Shown: positions 18,044 to 25,807 of the stretch, piece by piece
How the letters are laid out: each line of letters starts with the position of its first letter
Position numbering within the stretch: the stretch's first letter is position 1
DNA from: Pseudomonadota bacterium
Lineage (GTDB): Bacteria > Pseudomonadota > Gammaproteobacteria > Burkholderiales > Burkholderiaceae_C
Length of the DNA: 38,353 nt
Assembly (NCBI GenBank): GCA_021816585.1
Contig: JAKAXL010000026.1
Span: forward strand, 1-38,353
Direction of reading: 5' to 3'
The notes under the pieces: generated by a model
Databases searched by the model: none
What the model saw: only the letters and a program-made list of their open reading frames with translations
What the model was told of the DNA's origin: nothing
Position numbers and translations under genes: made by a program

Positions 18044-21000
18044 TCACGGACGCGCCCGCAGTTCGCGCAGCAGCCACGCGACGAAGGGCTGATCGTTCGA
18101 CCAGCTCGCCGGATCGAGGTGCAGCTGCTCGTGCCAGCCCAGCACCTCGGCGGTCGCCCCGCAGTCGCGCAGCCAGCGCGCGACGGGGCAATCCTGCGCG
18201 ACGCCCACGTGCGCGGCACCACCGTGGGCCAGCGCCCAGTGCAGCGCAAGCGCCCCCAGCGGTCCGCTGACGCCGCAAGCGTCGGCGACGTCGCGGCGCG
18301 CGGCGCACCAGGCCTGGAACTGCGCGGCCGGCATCGGCCGCGCCAGCGCGAAGCCCTGCGCCAGCGTCGCACCCAGCGCGAACACGGCCTGCACGGTGTC
18401 GGTGTCCTGCGCCCCCTCGATGATCACCTGGCGCCCGAGGTCCCGCCCCAGTTTCAGCAAGGTGCTGACCAGGCTGAAGCTGAGCATCGGGGAGCGGCGC
18501 AGGTTCAGCGTCAGGCTCTGGTCGACCTTGATGGTGTCGAAGGGCAGCTCGGCCAGGCGCTTGAGGCTGTTGTAGCCGGATCCGAGGTCGTCGATCGCCA
18601 GCTTCACGCCCAGGCGCGACAAGGCCTCGATGGCGCCCTCCTGCGAGTCGGCCTCGAACTCCTGCGTCTCCAGCAGCTCCAGGGTCAGGCGCTGCGGCTC
18701 GATGCCGCTGGACTGCAGCGCCTGCGCAACCCATTGCGCGCACTGCGGATGCAGCAGCGTGGTCGGCGGCAGGTTGACCGCGACCTGCAGCCGTGGATGC
18801 TCAGGCTCCCAGCGTCGCAGCCAGCCCAGCGCCTGCTCGAGCGCGACGCGCAGCAGGCGGTCGAGCTCGGCATCCCCCAGCAGCGGCAGGAAGCTTGCGG
18901 GCGGCACCAGGGTGCCGTCCGGCGCGCGCAGCCGCGCCAGCGCCTCGACCCTGGGCACGCTGCCGTCGCGCAGGTCGATCACCGGCTGCATGTGCAGTTC
19001 CAGGCCGCCGCGAAACAGCGCGGAGCGGTAGGCCTGCGCCAGTTCCAGCGGCAGCGCGGGCGCCTGCGGAGTGCGCCGGCAGGCGCGCCACAGCTGCGCC
19101 GCGCGCTGTTGCAGCGCGCCGGCGAAGCGGCGCATGCGCAGCGTCCCGAACTGCGCCGGCCAGGCCCCGAACAGCGCCAGCACGAAGGCCGCCCCCTCCT
19201 GCTGCGCCGGCACCGGGATCGCCATCACGCTGCGCACGCCGTAGCCACGCATCAGTGCGTGCCACAGCTGCAGGCGCTCGTCCTCCACGTACTCGCCGGT
19301 GCTGTGCACGCGCCCGCTGCGCCACGCGTTGCCGACGAGCCCGCGTCCGGCGGCGGTGTCGTCGTCCTGCAGCACCTGGAAGCGCTCGGTGCGCAGGTCG
19401 GCGCCGATGGCCTGGGCGCGGGTGCCGGCGCCGGCCTCGACCTGGAAGCGGCCCTGCGAATCCGGGCGCATGACCAGGCACGCCAGCATGCCGTCGAGCC
19501 CGGCCACCGCCTCCAGCAGGTGGGCTGCGGCCTGCGCCCAGGGCGTTCCGGGCGCGGGCATCGGCGCGTCGAACACCGCGAAGTACTCGGCGACCGCCAG
19601 CTCGTAGGCCTCGACGCGTGCCTGCAGGTCGAGCTGCAGGCGCGCATCGGCGATGCGCCCAAGCTCGTCGGCGGTCCGCGACATCAGCGGCGCCGCGCGA
19701 AGCCCGGCGGCGATGTCTTCGCGCAAGCGCGCGGCGCAGCGCGTCAGCATCGCCGCCGGCAGCCCCATCAAGGCATGTGCCCGCCCGCGCTCGCCGCCGC
19801 GGGGCGGGATCTGCGCGATGTCGATGTCCGGGCCCAGCAGCCACTGCAGATGGCGCGCCTCGGTCTCGGCCATGTCGCGAAGCGCGGCAGCCGCGACCGA
19901 CTCGTCGGGCCCGGCGGAGTCGGCGCGCAGGCGGCGTTCGCAAGCCGCCGCGTCGAGCTGCGCCTGCAGCGCGCCGCCCTGCAGCAATTCCCCCGCGCGC
20001 GCGTCGAAGGCATCGAGCCCCGCGGACGCCTCGGCCGGGCCGAGGCAGGCTCCGATCTGCCACCACGAACTGCGCGAGTGCTTGTGCGACTTCAATTCGT
20101 ACAACGCCGCGTCGGCCTGCCGCAGCAGGGTTTCGCCGTCCATTCCGTGACGCGGCATCAGCGCCAGACCCAGGCTCATGCCCACGCGCGCGCGCTGACC
20201 GCGAGGCAGTTCGAAGTCCTGCTCGACCGCGGTGTGCAGGCGCTGCAGCACCCATTCGATCTGCGAGGCGCAGGCCTGCTCGTCGAGATCGTCGAGCACC
20301 AGCACGAACTCGTCGCCCCCGAAGCGGGCCAGGAAATCGGCGTCGCGCATCAGCGCGCGCAGGCGCCCTCCGAACTCGCGCAGCAGCGCATCCCCGGCGT
20401 CGTGCCCGTGCGCGTCGTTGACCGGCTTGAAGTCGTCGAGGTCGAGCATGCCCACCGCGACCAGGCCGCCGTCGCGCCTGCGGCGCCCCAGCACCTGCGG
20501 CAGGTGCTGCTCCAGCGCGCGCCGGTTCGGGAGCCCCGTCAGCGCGTCGTGGCTTGCCTGGAAGGCGATGGTGTCGCGCGCCTGGTGCAGCTCGGTGACG
20601 TCGATCACGCTCCACAGCACGCCGGGCTCGCCGTCGGGAAGTTCGATCGGAACCCCGCTGACCCGGCACATGCGCGGCGAGCCGTCGCGGTGGCGAAAGC
20701 GCAGCTCCTGCGCCGCGGCCAGCATGCCGCCGGCGGCGCGCCGCAGCATCGGCGTGAACTCGCGCGCCTCCTGCTCGCCGCCCAGCAGGCAGGCCAGCGG
20801 CCTGCCCAGCAGCTGCTCGCGGCGCTGGCCGAGCAGTTCGCACAGCGCCGGGTTGACGTCGCGGATGCCTGCGCCGTCGTCGATCGTGAACAGCCCCGCC
20901 GCATTGCGGTCCATCAGGCGCCGCTGATAGGCCAGCGCACGCTCGAGCTGGCGCTGCAGCTGCGCGCGCTCGCCGATGTCCAGCAGGGTCCACACGACGG

Positions 21001-22372
21001 TGCGCCCGCCGGGCTGGTCGACCACGCCCCCCGAAACGTCGCACGACACCAGGCTGCCGTCGCGGCGCCGCAGTCGCAGGTTGTGCCCGTGCAGCGGGTG
21101 TTCGCGCAGCGCCTCGTCCAGCTCCTGCCAATGCGCATATTCGGACTCGTCGGCCGCGAGGTCGCGTGGCGGCAGGGCCAGCAGCTGCGAGGCGTCGTCG
21201 AAGCCCAGCATGCGCACCGAACGCGGGTTGACGCGCACCAGGCGGCCGTCACGCACGGCGACGATGGCCGCCTGCGAATGGTCCAGCAGCAGGTCGCGCA
21301 TCGCCGAGGATTCGCGCTCGCGCTGCGCCAGGTCGATGCGGTCGAGCCCGCGCGACAAGTGCTGCGCGAGTTCCTCCAGCAGTTCGCGCAGGTCCTCGTC
21401 GTAGGCCGCGACCTGCGCGTCCAGGATGGTCATCACCGCCCACACCTGCCCGGCGCGCCGGATCGGCAGGGTCGCGCCGGCGCGCAGCCCGAAGCGTCCG
21501 GCGGCCTCGTGCCAGGGATTGAGCTCCGGGGTGCCGAGGAAGTCGTCGGTGTAGAAGGCGCGGCCCTCGCGCCAGGCGCGCCCGGCGAAACCCCGCCCCT
21601 GCGGCTCGTGCTCGTGGGTGGAGATGACGATCTGGCCCAGGTAGTCGGTGCGCCCGGCGCTGGCGAGGAAGCGGAAACGTCCGTCGACGTCCGGGCGCGC
21701 CACGTACACCAGGCCGACGCCGGCATGCCGCAGCGCCAGATCGCAGGCCTGCTGCAACAGCTGCCGCTCGTCGTCGGCATGCGCCACGGCCTGGCTGACC
21801 CCGGCCAGCAGCGCGCGATACGCCGCCAGCCGATGCAGCCGCTGCTGCGCGCGCTGCAGGCGCAGCGCCGCCCGGCGGGCCTCGATCGCGTGCACCGCGC
21901 TGCGTCCCAGGCGGGCCAGCGCCTCGCGCTGGGCAGGGTCGAGACGCCTGGGAACCCGGTCGAGCACGCACAGCGTGCCCAGCGCATGCCCTTCGGCGGT
22001 GCGCAACGCGACCCCCGCGTAAAAGCGCAATCCGGGCGCGCCGACCACCAGCGGATTGCCGGCGAAGCGCGGGTCGGCGCGTGCGTCGGGGACTTCCATC
22101 AAGCCGTCTTCGAGGATGGCGTGGGCGCAGAACGACCAGTCGCGCGGGGTCTGCTGCATCTGCAGGCCCCGTCGGCTCTTGAACCACTGCCGGTCGGCAT
22201 CGACCAGCGACACCAGCGCCACCGGCGCGCCGACGATCTGCGCGGCCAGCGCGGTGAGGTCGTCGAACACCGGCTCGGGGTCGGTGTCGAGGATTTCCAG
22301 GTCGCGCAGCGCGCGCAGGCGCGTCGCCTCGTCGGTGGGCAGCGGGGCTGGCTGGAACTCGGTACTTGGCAT
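18044..22372 (-). CDS. Giant GAF-GAF-PAS-PAS-GGDEF-globin-GAF-EAL protein with CZB-like tail
   Basis: 1442-residue soluble hybrid of cyclic-di-GMP synthesis and breakdown. Order: GAF (about 20-165), GAF (175-315), PAS (345-460), PAS (470-590), GGDEF (600-765; GGDEF at 685-689, product-inhibition site Arg676-x-x-Asp679 intact), a globin-coupled-sensor-like helical domain (about 775-925) with GRAHALMGL placing His866 where these globins hold haem, a third GAF (about 960-1095), EAL (about 1110-1345; EAL at 1143-1145, with NLPP, LELLETQEF, IDDLGSG and IKVDQS all kept) and a tail (1355-1442). The tail has His1378, Cys1395-x4-Trp-Leu and His1414-x3-His1418, as in CZB zinc domains. Both catalytic domains look intact. 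The start is the ATG at 22372, giving MPSTEFQ. Confidence 0.9.
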   Translation of the reverse strand: MPSTEFQPAPLPTDEATRLRALRDLEILDTDPEPVFDDLTALAAQIVGAPVALVSLVDADRQWFKSRRGLQMQQTPRDWSFCAHAILEDGLMEVPDARADPRFAGNPLVVGAPGLRFYAGVALRTAEGHALGTLCVLDRVPRRLDPAQREALARLGRSAVHAIEARRAALRLQRAQQRLHRLAAYRALLAGVSQAVAHADDERQLLQQACDLALRHAGVGLVYVARPDVDGRFRFLASAGRTDYLGQIVISTHEHEPQGRGFAGRAWREGRAFYTDDFLGTPELNPWHEAAGRFGLRAGATLPIRRAGQVWAVMTILDAQVAAYDEDLRELLEELAQHLSRGLDRIDLAQRERESSAMRDLLLDHSQAAIVAVRDGRLVRVNPRSVRMLGFDDASQLLALPPRDLAADESEYAHWQELDEALREHPLHGHNLRLRRRDGSLVSCDVSGGVVDQPGGRTVVWTLLDIGERAQLQRQLERALAYQRRLMDRNAAGLFTIDDGAGIRDVNPALCELLGQRREQLLGRPLACLLGGEQEAREFTPMLRRAAGGMLAAAQELRFRHRDGSPRMCRVSGVPIELPDGEPGVLWSVIDVTELHQARDTIAFQASHDALTGLPNRRALEQHLPQVLGRRRRDGGLVAVGMLDLDDFKPVNDAHGHDAGDALLREFGGRLRALMRDADFLARFGGDEFVLVLDDLDEQACASQIEWVLQRLHTAVEQDFELPRGQRARVGMSLGLALMPRHGMDGETLLRQADAALYELKSHKHSRSSWWQIGACLGPAEASAGLDAFDARAGELLQGGALQAQLDAAACERRLRADSAGPDESVAAAALRDMAETEARHLQWLLGPDIDIAQIPPRGGERGRAHALMGLPAAMLTRCAARLREDIAAGLRAAPLMSRTADELGRIADARLQLDLQARVEAYELAVAEYFAVFDAPMPAPGTPWAQAAAHLLEAVAGLDGMLACLVMRPDSQGRFQVEAGAGTRAQAIGADLRTERFQVLQDDDTAAGRGLVGNAWRSGRVHSTGEYVEDERLQLWHALMRGYGVRSVMAIPVPAQQEGAAFVLALFGAWPAQFGTLRMRRFAGALQQRAAQLWRACRRTPQAPALPLELAQAYRSALFRGGLELHMQPVIDLRDGSVPRVEALARLRAPDGTLVPPASFLPLLGDAELDRLLRVALEQALGWLRRWEPEHPRLQVAVNLPPTTLLHPQCAQWVAQALQSSGIEPQRLTLELLETQEFEADSQEGAIEALSRLGVKLAIDDLGSGYNSLKRLAELPFDTIKVDQSLTLNLRRSPMLSFSLVSTLLKLGRDLGRQVIIEGAQDTDTVQAVFALGATLAQGFALARPMPAAQFQAWCAARRDVADACGVSGPLGALALHWALAHGGAAHVGVAQDCPVARWLRDCGATAEVLGWHEQLHLDPASWSNDQPFVAWLLRELRARP

Positions 22373-22685
22373 GGACGAAATCGTGCGCAATCCAGGCCCC
22401 TGCCGCAATCGGCGGGACACTTCGCTCCGGCACCCCTGCACCGAAACGCCTTTGTCGTCGAAAACACCCCCACAAGCCAATTCTCGCACGTCAACGAAGC
22501 CGAATGTGAGCGTGCGCTGCAGCACGGCGCAAGCGGACACCTACGGGAAGACCCTAGCAATAAATGCGACACAATCCATCCGTACCTTGCGGGCATTTTT
22601 CGCACCCGGGCGGCAAGCCCGGCCCATTTGCCCAAGCCCGGCCCGCCCCATCCGCAGGCCGTCGCCAGCGAAGGAGGATCCCGCG
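22373..22685. other. 313-bp divergent intergenic region
   Basis: Lies between the giant minus-strand gene and the small plus-strand gene. It is less GC-rich in the middle (ATAAATGCGACACAATCC, 22560-22577), where CACAAT is a possible plus-strand -10 box without a good -35. A short hairpin, CCGGGC-N5-GCCCGG, lies at 22606-22622. No convincing gene is seen. Confidence 0.4.
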
Positions 22686-23024
22686 ATGACCACCAGCCCG
22701 TACGCCTTCCAGACCTACACCGATCTGCTCGGAGAGCTCGAACACGCGCGCCGCGTGCTGGCGCAGGCGCGCATCGGCTGCCCCGCGCCGGCCGCCGCGG
22801 CGCAACGCGCGATCGAGGCCATCGACGCCGTCGAGGCCTCGTGGAGCAGCTTCGGCCGCCAGCACCTGCGCTCGGCGCGCGGGGCGCTGATCCAGATGCG
22901 CCAGGGGGTGCTGCCCCCCACCCCGGCCTGCATCGACGCCGTGCGCGAGCTGTCGGTGCTGCTGCAGGCGCACCGCCACGCGGAACACGCGCCGTCGTGC
23001 AGCCGGCACTACGCCTGGCAATGA
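22686..23024 (+). CDS. Small cytoplasmic helical protein, unknown function
   Basis: 112 residues with a strong start: AAGGAGGA eight bases before the ATG, preceded by a promoter-like AT-richer stretch. No signal peptide or membrane span. The sequence is mostly amphipathic helix (LLGELEHARRVLAQARIG, AAQRAIEAIDAVEASW, IDAVRELSVLLQAHRHAE) and ends in a short His/Cys-rich tail (HAEHAPSCSRHYAWQ). I do not recognise a family. It is divergent from the GGDEF-EAL gene and may be coregulated with it. Confidence 0.7.
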   Translation: MTTSPYAFQTYTDLLGELEHARRVLAQARIGCPAPAAAAQRAIEAIDAVEASWSSFGRQHLRSARGALIQMRQGVLPPTPACIDAVRELSVLLQAHRHAEHAPSCSRHYAWQ

Positions 23025-23078
23025 GACTGCGCGTGGCGACACGAGGCGTTCGCGCAAGCGCGATGTCGTGGTGAAATC

Positions 23079-23113
23079 CTCGTGTGCCGGCCGTTTGCAG
23101 GTCGGCACACGAG
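23079..23113 (+). promoter_or_regulatory. Hairpin in the leader of pagP
   Basis: Perfect 11-bp stem CTCGTGTGCCG with its complement around a 13-base loop, 55 bp after the preceding gene and 80 bp before the chosen pagP start. No T-run follows. It is a weak terminator for the upstream gene or a leader structure for pagP. Confidence 0.45.
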
Positions 23114-23192
23114 CAGGAACCCATCCGATCCACCATGTCCCTACGGCCGGGCGGGGGCAAGCGTCGCCCCTCCGGTTCCTTCCCTGCGCCTC

Positions 23193-23858
23193 ATGCCTCT
23201 CGCCCCGCACCGCGCATCGCGTCGCCGTCGATCCAGTTCGCCCCCTACCGTCTCCTTCGCCACGTTCGCCGCGACTCGCCGCACGCGCGCCGCGCGCCTG
23301 CTCGCAGCCGGTCTGCTGGTGGCCGGCGCCTGCACGACCTCGAGCCGGGCCGGTGTGCTCCGCGACAGCGAGAGCTGGCTGGCCGGAGTCGGCCATCACC
23401 TGCAGACCATCTATGACCAGGGGCAGCCGGACATCTTCCTCACCGGCTACACCTGGCACGATCCCCACACCTACAGCGCAGCGAAACTGGCCACGCTGAA
23501 CAGCCACGCCTGGGGCTTCGGCTACGGCAAGCATCTGGTCGATGCCGACGGCAACGACGAGATGATCTACGCGATGATGTTCTCGGACTCGCACCGCAAC
23601 GCGGAGCCGGTGGTGGGCTATGCGAAGCAGTGGGACTGGCACCCCGACCACGGTCCGCTGGTCCTGGGAGCGGGCTACACCGCCGGCGTGACCTCGCGAG
23701 CCGACATCTTCAACAACATCCCCTTCCCGCTCGTGCTGCCGCTGGTGTCGGTGGGCATCGGCCGCGTGCGCCTCTACGGCACCTTCATCCCGCGCGTCAC
23801 GAGCAAGCTCAACAACGGCAACGTGGCCTTCTTTTTCGCGCGCATCGCGTTTCGCTGA
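23193..23858 (+). CDS. pagP: Lipid A palmitoyltransferase PagP
   Basis: Outer-membrane enzyme that moves a palmitate from a phospholipid to lipid A, giving resistance to antimicrobial peptides and membrane stress. With the start at 23193 the product is 221 residues. After a long basic N-terminus comes a hydrophobic signal segment (RLLAAGLLVAGA), then the barrel. Expected catalytic residues are visible: His in YTWHDPHTY and Asp-Ser in MMFSDSHRN; GFGYGKHLVD and NAEPVVGYAKQWDW are typical of the family. The start is uncertain: the frame is open back to 23082, but that would put the 23079-23113 hairpin in the gene, and no start has a good ribosome site. The last strand ends in Phe-Arg. Confidence 0.85.
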   Translation: MPLAPHRASRRRRSSSPPTVSFATFAATRRTRAARLLAAGLLVAGACTTSSRAGVLRDSESWLAGVGHHLQTIYDQGQPDIFLTGYTWHDPHTYSAAKLATLNSHAWGFGYGKHLVDADGNDEMIYAMMFSDSHRNAEPVVGYAKQWDWHPDHGPLVLGAGYTAGVTSRADIFNNIPFPLVLPLVSVGIGRVRLYGTFIPRVTSKLNNGNVAFFFARIAFR

Positions 23859-24119
23859 ACACGTCGACGCGGGGCTGCAGCACCGCACGAAACGCCGCGT
23901 GCCGCTGCGCGGCATGCGCCTGACTGCCCGCGCCAGACTGTGCGATGTTTCACGGCGGCTGCCGCCGGCTGCGCATACACTGCTCCCGAAACGAACGCGC
24001 CGCGTCCCGTCCGCCGGGATGCCCGGCGACGACAAGGACCATTCGGGGGTCGACATGCACGCGCCCGTGCGATGGACAGACGGGGTGCCCGCGACGCGCG
24101 CGGGCAGGAGGCTCGGCCG
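23859..24119 (+). promoter_or_regulatory. Leader and possible promoter of the diguanylate cyclase gene
   Basis: 261 bp without a gene. GCATACACTGC has a TACACT -10-like box at 23976-23981; the same TACACTGC recurs ahead of the genes at 28062 and 30655. GC-rich inverted repeats lie at about 23898-23925 and 23954-23967. No good -35 box is seen. Confidence 0.35.
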
Positions 24120-25295
24120 ATGAGCGGTGCGCCGAGGCCGGTCACGGCTGCGCGAGGCGCCTACGCCGACGATGTCGCGGCGGATCTGGCGCGGCTGCTG
24201 CTGCGCGGTGTCCCGGTCAACTTCGCGGTCGGCATCAGCGCCGCGGCCGCCTGCGCGTGGATGCTGCGCGGCGTCGAGCCGGCGCGCCTGCTGATCAGCT
24301 GGCTGGCGCTGTACCTCGGCCTGTACCTGCTGCGCGTGCTGGCATGGCTGGGCTCGCGCGCCGGCGGCGCCATCGAGCGCGATCCGCGTCGCTGGTTGTC
24401 GCTGGCCCGCCTGAGCGTGCTGGCGGTCGGCCTGGCGTGGGGGCTGCTGCCCGCACTGCTGTTTCCGTCCGCGCCCCTGCAGGCCTTGTTCGTGGCGCTG
24501 GTCGCCAGCGCGGTCTGCGGAGCCGGCATGGCCGCCTACGCGCCGGACGCCGCGGCGGCCTTGCTGTTCGTGCTGCCGATCGTGCTGCCGACCTCGCTGC
24601 ACCTGTTCGCATCGGGGCAGGAGCTGCTGCAGGGCTGCGGCGTGCTGGGCATGCTCTACACCGCGTTCCTGCTGCATGCGGCGCGGCGCACCAACGTCCA
24701 GTTCCAGCACATGGCGCGCCATCGAGCGCAGGTGACCGAGCAGTTGTCGCGCGACCACCTCACCGGGCTGGGCAGCCGCGTCGACCTCGACGCGCGGCTG
24801 CGCCAGGCACTGGCGCGCGCCGAGCGCCGCGGCACGCAGGTGGCGGTCGGCTACATCGACCTCGACAATTTCAAACCGGTCAACGACCGCCACGGCCACG
24901 CCGCCGGCGATGCGCTGCTGCGCGAACTGGCGGCGCGCTGGCGCGACGAACTGCGCTCGAGCGAACTCATCGCCCGCCTGGGGGGCGATGAGTTCGTCAT
25001 CGTCATCGAGGATCTGGACCCGCGCGAAGCCCAGCAGCAACTCGGCGCCGTGTTCGAACGACTGCACCGGGCCGTCGACATGCCGTTCCAGCTCGGGGGG
25101 CAGTCCGTGCGCGTGGGCATGACGGTGGGCGTCGCGTGCTACCCGATCGACGGCAGCGAAGCCGACATCCTGCTGCGCCACGCCGACGCCGCGATGTACC
25201 ACGGCAAGCAGTACAAGGGGCAGCACCGCGCATGGTGGCCCGCGCGTGCCGAGGCCGGCGTGCCGCCGCTGCCGCGGGCCGTGGCGACAAGCTGA
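24120..25295 (+). CDS. Membrane-bound diguanylate cyclase (6 TM segments + GGDEF)
   Basis: 391 residues. Six hydrophobic segments (about residues 30-190) anchor the protein in the inner membrane and are followed by a GGDEF domain (about 215-375) beginning LSRDHLTGLGSRVDLDARL. GGDEF is intact at 288-292 (ARLGGDEFVIVIED), and VAVGYIDLDNFKPVNDRHGH supplies metal and substrate contacts, so it should make cyclic di-GMP. The product-inhibition site is altered: Arg279-Ser-Ser-Glu282 in place of RxxD, so feedback may be weaker. The membrane part matches no sensor module I know. AGGAGG lies ten bases before the ATG at 24120. Confidence 0.88.
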   Translation: MSGAPRPVTAARGAYADDVAADLARLLLRGVPVNFAVGISAAAACAWMLRGVEPARLLISWLALYLGLYLLRVLAWLGSRAGGAIERDPRRWLSLARLSVLAVGLAWGLLPALLFPSAPLQALFVALVASAVCGAGMAAYAPDAAAALLFVLPIVLPTSLHLFASGQELLQGCGVLGMLYTAFLLHAARRTNVQFQHMARHRAQVTEQLSRDHLTGLGSRVDLDARLRQALARAERRGTQVAVGYIDLDNFKPVNDRHGHAAGDALLRELAARWRDELRSSELIARLGGDEFVIVIEDLDPREAQQQLGAVFERLHRAVDMPFQLGGQSVRVGMTVGVACYPIDGSEADILLRHADAAMYHGKQYKGQHRAWWPARAEAGVPPLPRAVATS

Positions 25296-25420
25296 TCGCG
25301 GCGACGCCCGACCCTGGCACAATGCAGGCTGACAAATCGTATCGCCGCCTGCGCGCCGCGCGGACGGCGCCCGGGGGGACGTTCGAGCGGGCACGCGGCC
25401 CGCATCATCCGGAGAAATCG

Positions 25421-25711
25421 ATGTCGAAACACCCTGTCACACAAGCCCGCACCGGGCGACTCGCCCTCTACCTGGGCGTGGTGGCCCTCGCGGGAACGGG
25501 CCTGTGCGCCAGCGCGCAGGCGATGACCCTTTCCCAGTACGGACACAACCTCAAGCAGGACGCCGTCGACGCCGGCCACGCGGTCGTGCATGTCGGCAAG
25601 CAGACCGGACACGGCGTGGTGCATGCCGCGAAGACCGTCGGCCATGACGTCGCCGGCGGAGTCAAGCACGGCTACCACGCCACCAAGGACGCGCTGAGCA
25701 AGAAGCACTGA
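25421..25711 (+). CDS. Small exported protein with 11-residue His/Lys/Val repeats
   Basis: 96 residues: signal peptide to about SAQA (33), then a short basic, glycine- and histidine-rich mature part. Three consecutive 11-residue units follow: GHAVVHVGKQT, GHGVVHAAKTV and GHDVAGGVKHG, the first Gly-His fixed. Then YHATKDALSKKH. Eleven-residue amphipathic repeats are seen in LEA-like stress proteins; the histidines could also bind metal. GGAG is seven bases before the ATG. It is unrelated to its neighbours in sequence. Function unknown. Confidence 0.75.
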   Translation: MSKHPVTQARTGRLALYLGVVALAGTGLCASAQAMTLSQYGHNLKQDAVDAGHAVVHVGKQTGHGVVHAAKTVGHDVAGGVKHGYHATKDALSKKH

Positions 25712-25765
25712 TCAGCCGCACCTCCCCAGGGGGTCGGGCACAGCCCGGTCCCCGGGATCCGTCCC

Positions 25766-25807
25766 GCCACGCCACCCCCGCCACGCCACCCCCGCTACGC
25801 CGCCCCG
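25766..25807. repeat. Three tandem 14-bp GC-rich units
   Basis: GCCACGCCACCCCC occurs twice exactly (25766-25779, 25780-25793), then once with changes (25794-25807). The third unit covers the stop codon and last codons of the minus-strand EAL gene, so copy-number change could alter its C-terminus. Confidence 0.65.

Noticed and set aside
22373..22685. A plus-strand gene starting at 22371 and reading into the small helical protein
   Set aside because: The extra N-terminus is Arg/Pro/Thr-rich without structure, and the ATG at 22686 has a near-perfect ribosome site.
13339..23074. Very long plus-strand open frames opposite the lig, HD-GYP and GGDEF-EAL genes (over 1600 codons each)
   Set aside because: They lie antisense to genes with clear families. 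Their translations are Arg/Ala/His-rich without recognisable domains, as expected from GC-biased third positions read in reverse. The same holds for similar frames elsewhere in the window.
25741..25807. GC-rich tandem units as the start of a CRISPR array
   Set aside because: The units are 14 bp with no spacers and run into a coding end; this is a short tandem repeat.
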